A stretch of 64,000 bases of DNA. It comes from Arthrobacter rhizosphaerae (GTDB lineage: Bacteria > Actinomycetota > Actinomycetes > Actinomycetales > Micrococcaceae). Of this stretch, positions 16,660 through 25,015 are shown piece by piece. The notes under the pieces are model-generated. The model worked only from the letters and a program-made list of their open reading frames with translations. It searched no databases and was not told where the DNA came from. Both the position numbers and the translations under genes were made by a program. The stretch covers positions 1-64,000 of the forward strand of contig NZ_JALLAN010000020.1 in NCBI RefSeq assembly GCF_023062595.1. Reading direction: 5' to 3'. The number at the start of each line of letters is the position of its first letter. Position 1 is the stretch's first letter.

Positions 16660-17396
16660 TCGAAGTCCTGCAGTGGTCCACACTCGCAGTATGCAGTGCC
16701 GTGGCGCTGGCTCGCATCCCCAGCGCCCTCCGAGGACGGAACCGCTCCCTCTTCGCCATTTTTGTGCTGGCCACTGTGGCCATCCTCCTCAGCATCCGGG
16801 AGCCGTACCTGGCCGTGGATTCATGGCTGGGCTCTGAAAATTACACCAACCTCATCCTCCGGTTCATCATCTACGCCACTGTCTTCCTCGCCGGGCGTGG
16901 GATAGCCCGGGCATTTGACGCTCCAAAGGCACTGCGCCGACTCACAGGCACTGTTGGTGCGTGCGTTCTTGGCCTCATCATCCTTGCCACAGTTGCATTT
17001 TTTCTCCTGGCGGATACTACAGGGTCCTCGGCAGGCCTTTCAGCGCTTCCCAGCAGGAGTCCTGAAAACCACCTGCTGATAGAGCTTTACGGTTCTGCCG
17101 GACGGCTCTACCCGGCCTACGTTGCAGCCTGTTTATTGCCCGTCACGTTCAAAGCCGCCATGCAGCAGCCGCTTCCTGGTGCCGTACGCTGCGGAGCCGT
17201 TTTACTATCGCTCGGGTTCGTAGCCTTGTTCCTCGGGATGCTCTTCCCTGTTATCCCCGAGCCGCTCGCATTTCTCCGGCCCCTCATCAACTACACAGCG
17301 GTCCTGGCCCTGATGACGGGACTGACCAGCATTTGGCTCGGGAGGGTCCTGCTGCGGCGGGCCAAGCCGTCTCTGAGGACATTTACAGAAAAGTAA
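16656..17396 (+). CDS. Multi-pass membrane protein coupled to the HTH gene
   Basis: The roughly 246-aa protein has about seven hydrophobic segments, with a cluster of Arg between the first two (LARIPSALRGRNRS) and after the third (GRGIARAF). That layout recalls the N-terminal half of MAB_1171c-type putative transporters, which also sit next to XRE regulators in actinobacteria; the match is from memory and weak. The 4-base overlap with the HTH gene implies the two act together, for instance as membrane sensor and regulator. Confidence 0.7.
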   Translation: MIEVLQWSTLAVCSAVALARIPSALRGRNRSLFAIFVLATVAILLSIREPYLAVDSWLGSENYTNLILRFIIYATVFLAGRGIARAFDAPKALRRLTGTVGACVLGLIILATVAFFLLADTTGSSAGLSALPSRSPENHLLIELYGSAGRLYPAYVAACLLPVTFKAAMQQPLPGAVRCGAVLLSLGFVALFLGMLFPVIPEPLAFLRPLINYTAVLALMTGLTSIWLGRVLLRRAKPSLRTFTEK

Positions 17397-17460
17397 TAAG
17401 AGGGGCTTTCACAAAATCATTAGAACGTGAAACAATCATGAATGTGTGAACACCTTGAAG

Positions 17461-17495
17461 CGGCGTTGGGGGTAGGGATAATCTGCCCGACGCCG
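17461..17495. terminator. Hairpin downstream of the membrane protein gene
   Basis: CGGCGTTGGG and CCCGACGCCG form a 10-bp stem with one G-U pair. It lies 65 bases after the stop at 17396 and is the first of two hairpins between convergent genes. Confidence 0.5.
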
Positions 17496-17520
17496 GCTCG
17501 GTGTAAGCAATGTTGGGGGA

Positions 17521-17557
17521 TGAGTGGTGGCGGGCTGTTGGGGACCGCCCCCACTCA
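17521..17557. terminator. Second hairpin between convergent genes
   Basis: TGAGTGGTGGCGG pairs with CCGCCCCCACTCA over 13 positions with one mismatch. It lies 40 bases from the end of the alpha-mannosidase gene and probably terminates that transcript, or both. Confidence 0.55.
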
Positions 17558-17596
17558 GCCTATTTAACGGGCCTTGTCGGGCTGCAGAAGCTTCCG

Positions 17597-20500
17597 CTAC
17601 CGCGCGAACCTTAGCGTAACCAACTGGAACGGCCGCAGTGTCAGCTCCACGGAGTCCTTTCCGGCGCTGATGCCAGGGACTTCAGCCGGTCGTTCCAGCA
17701 GGTCGACGGCATGCACGGACTCAACCGGGAAGTTGGCCGTGATCAAGCCCGCGGACCGTTCCCCCAAGGACTCGTAGAGCCGGACAATTACGTCTCCGGA
17801 GCCGTCTTCTGCGAGTTTGACAGACTCAATCACCAGGGCCTGGTTGAAGACCGAAAACAACGCCTCCACAGGCTGCCCTCCTGTGACGATCCGCGGGGCA
17901 AGGTTGGTGCGGTAGCCTTCTTCCACTGCGTCCGCTATGGTCGCTCCCGGCCGGATGCTGACTGTCAGCTCGTGCACTCCGCGGTCTGCTGCGGGATCAG
18001 GAAACTTCGCCGCCCGGAGCAGCGAGAGGCGAACGGTGGTGGTCGTGCCGCCGTCGCTCCTCACATTCCGTGTCACGTCGTGTCCATACGTGGAGGAATT
18101 CGAGATGGCCACTCCGTAACCCGGTTCCGATACGTGGATCCACCGGTGGGCGCAGATTTCGAACTTGGCGGCCTCCCAGGATGTGTTCAGGTGGGTGGGA
18201 CGGAACACGTGGCCGAACTGGGTCTCGGATGCAGAGCGGTCAGCCCGGACATCCAGCGGGAATCCGAGCTTGAGCAGCTTTTGACTCTCCTGCCAGTCGA
18301 CGGCAGTTGAAATGGTCAGGGAGTCGGCTCCGGCTTCAAGGGAGATCCGCTGGGTCACTGCTGACGAGCCGGCCAGCCGCTCCACAACGACGACGGCGTC
18401 CCAGCCGCCGCGTTCCAACGTCACCGACCGCGCCTCCTGCAGTGATGTGACGTTGCGGCGGTAGAACTCATCGATGTCCCACCCGTCCCATTCGTTGGGA
18501 GTGTCCCGGTGGAGTTCCAGATGGTTCCCGAACTGGCCGGGCGCTATTGCCTCGCGCCCTGTGGAGTAGTCCATGAGTGAGGTCAGGAGTCCGTTGCCAT
18601 CCACTACAGCCCGGATGACACCGTTATCCAGGATGTACCCTCCTGCTTTTTCCGTCACGGTCACGGGAGTCTCTGAGCGCACCGGTTCAGCTATGGCGAG
18701 CGCGGGTACGCCATAACGCTCATGCGGTGCGGCATTCAGGAGGAACTTTTGCCCGCCTTCCCCCAGCAGGGCCGTGACTGCGTTGCCGATGACAGCTTCG
18801 AGGCTTTCCATGACAGCGGCGTAGTTCCGCTCGGCATCCTGGTGCACCCAGGCGATGGAACTGCCGGGCAGGATGTCATGAAACTGGTGCAGGAGAACCA
18901 GTTGCCAGAGCCGTTTAAGTTCGGCCTGGGGATAGTCATAAGAGCCGCCGGTACGCACTGCGGCCGTTGCACACCACAACTCAGCTTCCCTCAGCAAATG
19001 CTCGCTGCGGCGGTTGCCCAGTTTGGTCTTTGCTTGGCTGGTGTAGGTGCCCCGATGCAGCTCCAGGTACATTTCGCCTACCCAGACGGGCAAGGCACTG
19101 TACTCGGCTTCGGCTTCGGCAAAAAAACTCTGGGGGGTTCCGATACGGACCCGCGGCGAGCCCTCCAGATCAGCCGTACGGTGCGCCGCTGCGACCATTT
19201 CACGCGTCGGTCCGCCGCCGCCGTCGCCATAGCCGAAGGGAACGAGGGAAACAGTGCCGCGCCCATGGTCCCGGTAGTTCCGTTCCGCATGGGCGAGGTC
19301 CCGCCCGCTCAATTCGGAGTTGTAGGTGTCAACCGGTGGGAAGTGCGTGAACAGGCGCGTACCGTCGATTCCTTCCCACTGGAAGGTGTGGTGCGGCATC
19401 CTGTTCACTTGGTTCCAGGAAATCTTCTGCGTCAGGAACCACCGGCTTCCGGCAGCTTTCACGATCTGCGGAAGGGCAGCCGAATATCCGAACGAATCCG
19501 GAAGCCATGCCTCCTGGCAGTCCACGCCGAACTCCCTCAAAAAGAAGCTCTTGCCTTCAATGAATTGGCGGGCCATGGCTTCCCCGCCGGGCATGTTGGT
19601 GTCCGATTCGACCCACATTCCCCCCACGGGGACGAATTGTCCGGACGCGACCTTCTCGCGGATGCGTCCAAAGAGCTCAGGGTAATACTCCTTCATCCAC
19701 GCCAGTTGCTGGGCGGACGAGCAGGAGAACACAAAGTCAGGGTATTCGTCCATCAGTGCCACAACGTTGGAGAATGTCCTCGCGCATTTGCGGACAGTTT
19801 CCCGGATGGGCCACAGCCAGGCCGAGTCGATGTGGGCGTGGCCGGTAGCAACGAGTCTGTGGGAGGACGCGTAGGCCGGCCGGGACAGAACGGTGGCCAG
19901 TGCTTCACGGCCGGCAGCAGCCGTGCCAGCGACGTCCTCCGGGTCCATGACGTCCATCATTCGCTCAAGTGCCCGGAGAATCTCGTGGCGGCGCGGAAGC
20001 TCCATTGGAAGCTCGTGCATCAGGCCATGGAGCGTCCAGACATCCTGCTGAAGCTCCCAGACAGTCTGGTTCATTTCCGCAATGGCTATCGTTCCGAGCC
20101 TGTACTGGGGCTCGGTGCCGGCGGTGACCTTGTCGCCATAGGGAGAAGGCGCAAAAGTCCAGCCCTGGGCTACGTCGGGATTGGCAGCGGCCTCCACATA
20201 GAAATCGATCGCCATGCCGCTGCCCAGGAGCTTCAGCGGAACATACTGGTTCCGCGGTGAAATGGCCTTGATGATGGTGCCATCCGGACGCCAGGCGATT
20301 CCTTCACACTGGAAGCCCGGGAGTTCCGTGGTGAAACCGAGGTCGACGACGATTTCCACGGTTGTGTCCGGCAGGGTCCCCCAGGAATCCGGCACTTCAC
20401 CCTGCAGCCGCAGCCATTTTGTACTCCACGGCTTTCCCCAGGGCACCCCGTGTTCCTGGGGTAAGAACTCCTGGCGCAGGGCTTCGATCACAGGAACGGG

Positions 20501-20623
20501 CTCGTCAGGGACATCCCAACTGCTCAGGGACAACTCCGTGGTGCGGGTATAAACGGCGGCACTGATACGTTCGCGCATAAAGCGGTCGAGACGCACTTCC
20601 GTGATCCGGCGGTCGTCGTGCAC
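17597..20623 (-). CDS. Alpha-mannosidase, glycoside hydrolase family 38
   Basis: The 1008-aa enzyme is the usual length for bacterial GH38. The zinc site is visible in TGHAHIDSAWLWPIRETVRK (His and Asp ligands) and the catalytic nucleophile/zinc Asp in LPDSFGYSAALPQ. There is no signal peptide, so it should act in the cytoplasm on alpha-mannosides such as imported N-glycan or mannan fragments. The N-terminal ~230 residues and the C-terminal beta-sandwich domains fit the family. It is monocistronic here with no sugar transporter or regulator beside it. Confidence 0.95.
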   Translation of the reverse strand: MHDDRRITEVRLDRFMRERISAAVYTRTTELSLSSWDVPDEPVPVIEALRQEFLPQEHGVPWGKPWSTKWLRLQGEVPDSWGTLPDTTVEIVVDLGFTTELPGFQCEGIAWRPDGTIIKAISPRNQYVPLKLLGSGMAIDFYVEAAANPDVAQGWTFAPSPYGDKVTAGTEPQYRLGTIAIAEMNQTVWELQQDVWTLHGLMHELPMELPRRHEILRALERMMDVMDPEDVAGTAAAGREALATVLSRPAYASSHRLVATGHAHIDSAWLWPIRETVRKCARTFSNVVALMDEYPDFVFSCSSAQQLAWMKEYYPELFGRIREKVASGQFVPVGGMWVESDTNMPGGEAMARQFIEGKSFFLREFGVDCQEAWLPDSFGYSAALPQIVKAAGSRWFLTQKISWNQVNRMPHHTFQWEGIDGTRLFTHFPPVDTYNSELSGRDLAHAERNYRDHGRGTVSLVPFGYGDGGGGPTREMVAAAHRTADLEGSPRVRIGTPQSFFAEAEAEYSALPVWVGEMYLELHRGTYTSQAKTKLGNRRSEHLLREAELWCATAAVRTGGSYDYPQAELKRLWQLVLLHQFHDILPGSSIAWVHQDAERNYAAVMESLEAVIGNAVTALLGEGGQKFLLNAAPHERYGVPALAIAEPVRSETPVTVTEKAGGYILDNGVIRAVVDGNGLLTSLMDYSTGREAIAPGQFGNHLELHRDTPNEWDGWDIDEFYRRNVTSLQEARSVTLERGGWDAVVVVERLAGSSAVTQRISLEAGADSLTISTAVDWQESQKLLKLGFPLDVRADRSASETQFGHVFRPTHLNTSWEAAKFEICAHRWIHVSEPGYGVAISNSSTYGHDVTRNVRSDGGTTTTVRLSLLRAAKFPDPAADRGVHELTVSIRPGATIADAVEEGYRTNLAPRIVTGGQPVEALFSVFNQALVIESVKLAEDGSGDVIVRLYESLGERSAGLITANFPVESVHAVDLLERPAEVPGISAGKDSVELTLRPFQLVTLRFAR

Positions 20624-20788
20624 TTGATTCCTCTTTAAGCTCGTATCCGGGTAGCTGCTGGAAAAGTCTGTGGCTGGAACGTGACCTTCAGTTTGCTTGC
20701 GATCCAGTCACCTTCCCGTGGGCAGAAGACAGTTTCCATTCGATGGATAAAATCTACTTGTCCGAAAGTGTATTACCAACCCCGGATC

Positions 20789-21661
20789 CTATCCTGCCAG
20801 CGGCGTCGGAACCGTGATCCTGTGCTCCCCCGCGTAAACGTTAAGGCTGGTCGCGCGGCTGAAACCCACCAGCGTCATTCCGCTTGCTTCAGCCAGTTCA
20901 ACAGCAAGGCTGGACGGAGCACTCACCGCTGCCAGGGCAGGGATTCCGGCTAACGAAGCCTTTTGGACAAGCTCAAAGGAGGCCCGGCCCGAGACCTGTA
21001 ATACTGTGCCGGCGAGCGGAAGGAGTCGCTCCCTCAACGCCCAGCCCACAACTTTGTCCACAGCGTTGTGACGTCCCACGTCTTCCCGGAGGCAGAGGAG
21101 TTCAGCGTCGCCGTCCTCCTGTATCCGGAAGAGACCGGCAGCATGGACTCCCCCTGTCGCGTCAAACAGCGACTGGGCCGCGCGAAGCCGATCGGGAAGG
21201 GAAGTGAGGGTGCCGAGCGGTATCGACATGGTGTCTGCCGCCGGGCTGAACCGGGACGATTTCCTTACCGCCTCGATGGAGTCTGTGCCGCAGATGCCAC
21301 AGGAACTCGATGTGTAGACGTTCCTCCCGGTTTCCGGAACTGCCACGTCAGGCCGCAACTGCGCCTCCACCACGTTGAAGGTCTGCACGCCATTCTCGTC
21401 TTCGCCGGCGCAGAACCTCAATGAGACGAGCTGATCCGGGTCCCAGATGACACCCTCGGAAACGAGGAAACCTGCCACGAGGTCAAAATCATTTCCCGGG
21501 GTCCTCATCGTTACGGAGAAAGAAAGAGATCCAAGCCGGATCTCCAGAGGCTCCTCGACGGCCAGGACGTCCTCTTTATGCCGAACAGGGAAGTCAACTG
21601 CACCCGCAGAGCCGTCCATGACGAACTTGTGAATTTTGCGGCGTACGCTCATGCGTCCCAT
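20789..21661 (-). CDS. fdhD: Formate dehydrogenase accessory sulfurtransferase FdhD
   Basis: The 290-aa protein carries the FdhD cysteine loop SSSCGICGTDS, which accepts sulfur from a cysteine desulfurase and transfers it to the molybdenum cofactor of formate dehydrogenase. Other family segments include MRTPGNDFDLVAGFLVSEG, LCLREDVGRHNAVDKVVGWA and GRASFELVQKASLAGI. It follows moeA after 83 bp on the same strand. No formate dehydrogenase gene lies in the window. An internal ATG nine bases downstream is an alternative start. Confidence 0.95.
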   Translation of the reverse strand: MGRMSVRRKIHKFVMDGSAGAVDFPVRHKEDVLAVEEPLEIRLGSLSFSVTMRTPGNDFDLVAGFLVSEGVIWDPDQLVSLRFCAGEDENGVQTFNVVEAQLRPDVAVPETGRNVYTSSSCGICGTDSIEAVRKSSRFSPAADTMSIPLGTLTSLPDRLRAAQSLFDATGGVHAAGLFRIQEDGDAELLCLREDVGRHNAVDKVVGWALRERLLPLAGTVLQVSGRASFELVQKASLAGIPALAAVSAPSSLAVELAEASGMTLVGFSRATSLNVYAGEHRITVPTPLAG

Positions 21662-21744
21662 GGTCAGCCCTGACTTTCGTTCATATCTCCATCATTGCAA
21701 GCGCGGGCGGGCTATGCCAGCGAGTCCTGTTCAGAAGGAAACGG

Positions 21745-23211
21745 TCAGTCCAGGAGTGCACTCCAGTCCACCGGTCCATCCGCCGCTGCACTTTTCCTGG
21801 CAGTCCTTTTGACGGACTGTTTCCCTGCTGGCTTTCCGGCTCCCGCATCGGCAACGGATCCAGGGGCTGCAACGCCGGCGCCCCATGGCAATGCGAAAGC
21901 CGGAACCAGCTCCCCGAGTTGCACCCCATGGGGAGGTACCACCAGTACGCCGTCAGCGGAGGCAAGTCCGCGCATCATGCCTGGCCCCGCATGTTTCGCC
22001 GGCGAGGCCATGCCATAGAGCAATCTGTACGGCACCAGCCGCGTTCGCCCGGGGTCCGGTTCGATCGTCGTCCCGCTGGGGACTTCGCTGACGGGAGTCA
22101 TGGGCTGGTGTCCAAGGGCCGCCAGAAGGGGTGCCCCCACGGTCGACAGGGCCAGCATCGCCGCCAGCGGATTTCCTGGCAGGCCCAGGACGAATCTGCC
22201 ATCCGGCAGTTCGGCGAGTACCACCGGGTGCCCGGGCCGCATAGCCACCCCGTCGATCAGGAGTCGTCCGCCCAGATCGGCGACGGCCTGCCGTAGATGG
22301 TCCGTGCCGCTGCGTCCGGTGCCTCCTGTGGTGATGACGACGTCGGCCGGCAAGCTTTCCGGGGCAGGGAGGCTTTCGGGGGCAGGCAGGCCGCCGTCAG
22401 GTTCAGGAATGCTGTCTTCCAGGCCCGCATGCCAATCGGCGTAGCCGTCCCCAATCCTGGCCTGGGAAGCGCAGATTCCCCCGAGCATGGCCACGACGGA
22501 GGCAAGTTGCGGTCCAAAGGTATCCCGAACCTGCCCAGGCGCGGGCAGGCCTTTGCTGACCACCTCCCCGCCCGTGAGAAGCAGCTTTACCACCGGTTTG
22601 CCCAGGACCTCGACAGTGTCATGGCCTGCCAGGGCGGCAAGAGCAATGTGGGCGGGGTTCAGGACCGTGCCGCTCTGGACAAGGGTCTCACCGCTTAAGG
22701 CCTCCTCCCCCGCCTTACGGATGTGCTGGCCGTTCCGTGGTTCACCTGGACGTGCCCCGCCGCCTACAGCCAGGACAGGAAGCCCCTCATCGTCCGTTGT
22801 CAGAACTCCGCTTTCACTCCGCAGCACCGCTTTCGCACCGGGCGGGATAAGTCCTCCGGTAACAATTGGGCTGGCCTCATGCGGAGCCAACCGCTGTCCC
22901 GGTTCCGAGAGTATCCAGGGTCCTGTGCCATTCACCGCCCAGCCGTCCATTGCCGACGACGCATAATGCGGGATGTCCTGCAGGGCCACGACGTCCGTTG
23001 CCAATGTCCTGCCGATGGCGTCGGCGAGCCTCACCGGCCCGGCCGGAATGGGAGCGGCGCAGTCGAAGGAGGCCTGCCTGGCCTCTTGCCAGGTGTGCGC
23101 AAGATGCTGGGGAGTCCGGCTGCTGCCGTCGTCGGGCACTTCATTTTCTGCGTAAGGGTGGGAAGGGTCTGAGAGGCTTTCCCCCTCAGCCTCCGGAAGA
23201 CCCGTTGTCAT
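21745..23211 (-). CDS. moeA: Molybdopterin molybdotransferase MoeA
   Basis: The protein inserts molybdate into adenylylated molybdopterin. At 488 aa it is slightly long because of an acidic N-terminal extension and a Lys/Ala-rich C-terminus. Diagnostic segments are YASSAMDGWAV near residue 90, VITTGGTGRSGTDHLRQAV (MPT-binding), AMRPGHPVVLAELPDGRFVLGLPGNPLAAM. Its start overlaps the DUF6457 stop by 4 bases. A Pro-Ala-Pro-Glu-Ser-Leu element is duplicated around residue 275. Confidence 0.94.
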   Translation of the reverse strand: MTTGLPEAEGESLSDPSHPYAENEVPDDGSSRTPQHLAHTWQEARQASFDCAAPIPAGPVRLADAIGRTLATDVVALQDIPHYASSAMDGWAVNGTGPWILSEPGQRLAPHEASPIVTGGLIPPGAKAVLRSESGVLTTDDEGLPVLAVGGGARPGEPRNGQHIRKAGEEALSGETLVQSGTVLNPAHIALAALAGHDTVEVLGKPVVKLLLTGGEVVSKGLPAPGQVRDTFGPQLASVVAMLGGICASQARIGDGYADWHAGLEDSIPEPDGGLPAPESLPAPESLPADVVITTGGTGRSGTDHLRQAVADLGGRLLIDGVAMRPGHPVVLAELPDGRFVLGLPGNPLAAMLALSTVGAPLLAALGHQPMTPVSEVPSGTTIEPDPGRTRLVPYRLLYGMASPAKHAGPGMMRGLASADGVLVVPPHGVQLGELVPAFALPWGAGVAAPGSVADAGAGKPAGKQSVKRTARKSAAADGPVDWSALLD

Positions 23212-23549
23212 GCGCTGGGAACTCCGGTGTTTGCCGGCGGCCCGCCTGCGTAGTCCTTGGCAACGGTGCGGGCAACGCCGAGGGCTGCCTGCATTGAATG
23301 TGCATCATTGGCCTGCCCGGAACCAGATGCCAGGCCAGCCGCGAAACCGGCAATGAACGTGGTCAGCGGGGCGGCGGGCCGGACGATGGAGTGCGCGGCC
23401 ACTCCGGCCACCGCGAGTACTTCGTTGATGTCCACTTCAACGTTCTCCAGTTCGAAGGCCTGAAGCAACGCCCGGCACCACTCTTCCAGCGTTTCATCCT
23501 GGCTTTTCACGAACTGCCTCCAAAAATCACCTGTCGTTGTGGGCACCAC
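23208..23549 (-). CDS. DUF6457-type small protein in the Mo-cofactor operon
   Basis: The protein is up to 113 aa, with a helical N-terminus (DETLEEWCRALLQAFELE) and a central hydrophobic stretch APLTTFIAGFAAGLASG. I associate this pattern with DUF6457; no biochemical role is known to me. It starts about 20 bp after mobA and its stop overlaps moeA, so all three are one operon and it probably helps in cofactor synthesis or regulation. GTG codons at 23549 and 23510 are both possible starts; the second gives VKSQDETLEEW and is better supported by the conserved region. Confidence 0.75.
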   Translation of the reverse strand: MVPTTTGDFWRQFVKSQDETLEEWCRALLQAFELENVEVDINEVLAVAGVAAHSIVRPAAPLTTFIAGFAAGLASGSGQANDAHSMQAALGVARTVAKDYAGGPPANTGVPSA

Positions 23550-23569
23550 AACCGGTCTGAGCCTGGCCT

Positions 23570-24202
23570 TTACTGCTCCCGGTTGGACACCCCTAGTGCG
23601 GCGGCATCGTCCCAGGTGTCCACATCGTCCGTGGATCCCGAAGGAACGGTAACCAGCCTCACGTCAAGCCTAGCAAGGAGCCAGAAAACGGAGGCGTCCC
23701 TTAGGCCGCCCCGCAGATGGGCCTCGTCGACGGCGCGTAACAGCGAATCAGTCCGGTAAAGTCCCGCAAGAGGCTGCTTCCTGCCCTCTTGGGTCACCGC
23801 CATCACTCCGTCGCTGCCCGAAGCATGGTTGGCTCCGGCAGCGGTGACGTCCACGTTTCTCCGAAGTACCTGAACCGCGGCTGCTGAGTGAGGCATGTCG
23901 CACGCCAGGATCAGGGTGAGCGGGGCCGGCGTTCCGCTAGGGTCCTCGGCCAGGGCTCCCAGCCCTGCTGCAATCGCTGACGCTGGACCTGAAAACGGCG
24001 GGTCCTCCCTGCACGCCAGGACTCCTGCCGGCAGTACCCCTGGGTCCGGACCTACCACAACAGTCTTAGCCGCTCCTTCCGCGGCTCGAAGGGCCCGCGC
24101 GAGGAGGGTTTCGCCGTCGTACATCAACCCCGATTTGGGCACACCGCCCAGACGGGAGGAACGGCCACCGGCCAGGATTACGGCATCAAAGGCCGCAGAC
24201 AT
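23570..24202 (-). CDS. mobA: Molybdenum cofactor guanylyltransferase-like protein
   Basis: The roughly 210-aa nucleotidyltransferase has the signature ILAGGRSSRLGGVPKSGLMYDG, which binds GTP (or CTP/ATP in relatives), and ILACDMPHSAAAVQVL with the metal-binding Asp. It likely attaches GMP to molybdopterin, making the MGD form used by formate dehydrogenases, which fits fdhD nearby. An upstream GTG (24211) is an alternative start. Confidence 0.85.
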   Translation of the reverse strand: MSAAFDAVILAGGRSSRLGGVPKSGLMYDGETLLARALRAAEGAAKTVVVGPDPGVLPAGVLACREDPPFSGPASAIAAGLGALAEDPSGTPAPLTLILACDMPHSAAAVQVLRRNVDVTAAGANHASGSDGVMAVTQEGRKQPLAGLYRTDSLLRAVDEAHLRGGLRDASVFWLLARLDVRLVTVPSGSTDDVDTWDDAAALGVSNREQ

Positions 24203-24275
24203 TGGTTCCACAAGATAAGCCTATGCGGCCTGTGAAGGCTACAAGGCAACGCCGCCGGGAGGTCTGTGGAAATCC

Positions 24276-24782
24276 CTAGGCTGCGGATTCCGGGAGCAGG
24301 AACGGATCCCATTCGGGCGTTGGTTTCTCAAGCTCTTTGATCTGCCAGATTGTGCCTACCGGAGGTGCAGGCGAAAACCTCAGCTTCCAGCCCATCTCGG
24401 AAGGTGTATGGTCCCCCTTCGCGTTGTTGCAACGCAGGCAGGCGGCCACAAGGTTGTCCCATGAATGAGCGCCGCCCCTGGACTTGGGGTGGACGTGATC
24501 TATCGTGTGGGCAGCTTTGCCGCAGTAGGCGCAGCGGTGTCCGTCACGGCGCAGCACCCCCCGCCGGCTCACTGCCGTCGCAGTGTTGTACCGTGGCCGG
24601 ATATAGCGGTTAAGCAGGATCACGGATGGCCGGCCCAGGATCTCCTGCGGTCCGACGACGGGATCGTCGCCTTCGGCCACAACACTGGCTTTTCCAGCGA
24701 GCACAAGCACCAGCGCCCGGCGGAAGGTGACTACCGCCAGCGGTTCATATCCAGCATTCAGAACGAGTGTGCGCATGCGCAT
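24276..24782 (-). CDS. HNH endonuclease domain protein
   Basis: The 168-aa protein belongs to a widely conserved actinobacterial group. The N-terminal half (MRMRTLVLNAGYEPLAVV) leads to the nuclease core RCAYCGKAAHTIDHVHPKSRGG followed by WDNLVAACLRCNNAKGD; the two CxxC pairs bind structural zinc and the DHVHP/HNH residues bind the catalytic metal. Its cellular role is unknown; it is not next to a restriction system or phage genes. Confidence 0.92.
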   Translation of the reverse strand: MRMRTLVLNAGYEPLAVVTFRRALVLVLAGKASVVAEGDDPVVGPQEILGRPSVILLNRYIRPRYNTATAVSRRGVLRRDGHRCAYCGKAAHTIDHVHPKSRGGAHSWDNLVAACLRCNNAKGDHTPSEMGWKLRFSPAPPVGTIWQIKELEKPTPEWDPFLLPESAA

Positions 24783-24944
24783 ACCTCTTCACGGCCGCAC
24801 CCGTCAGGGGCACGAGGGCCGGCTGCCCTCGGCATGTCCGGGCTAAGGATCGACATCACCAGAGTAAACACTGAATGCCCGAATTGCCGAATCCGGTTGG
24901 GAAACCAGGACCGTGTTGCCTGCTCCGGATTGCCGCGAACGGCA

Positions 24945-24977
24945 GAATGGTCCCTGCCGCAGTGGCAGGGACCATTC
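24945..24977 (-). terminator. Strong hairpin after the beta-helix gene
   Basis: GAATGGTCCCTGCC and GGCAGGGACCATTC are perfect 14-bp complements around a 5-base loop. It lies 39 bases downstream of the stop at 25016 and is the likely terminator of that gene. Confidence 0.75.
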
Positions 24978-25015
24978 CGAAGTGTCCGGTTGTGGTTTTG
25001 CAGCCGGCCGTGGTC

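Noticed and set aside
22330..22420. Short in-frame repeat (APESLP) in moeA
   Set aside because: It is a small local duplication in a variable loop with no sign of regulatory or mobile origin.
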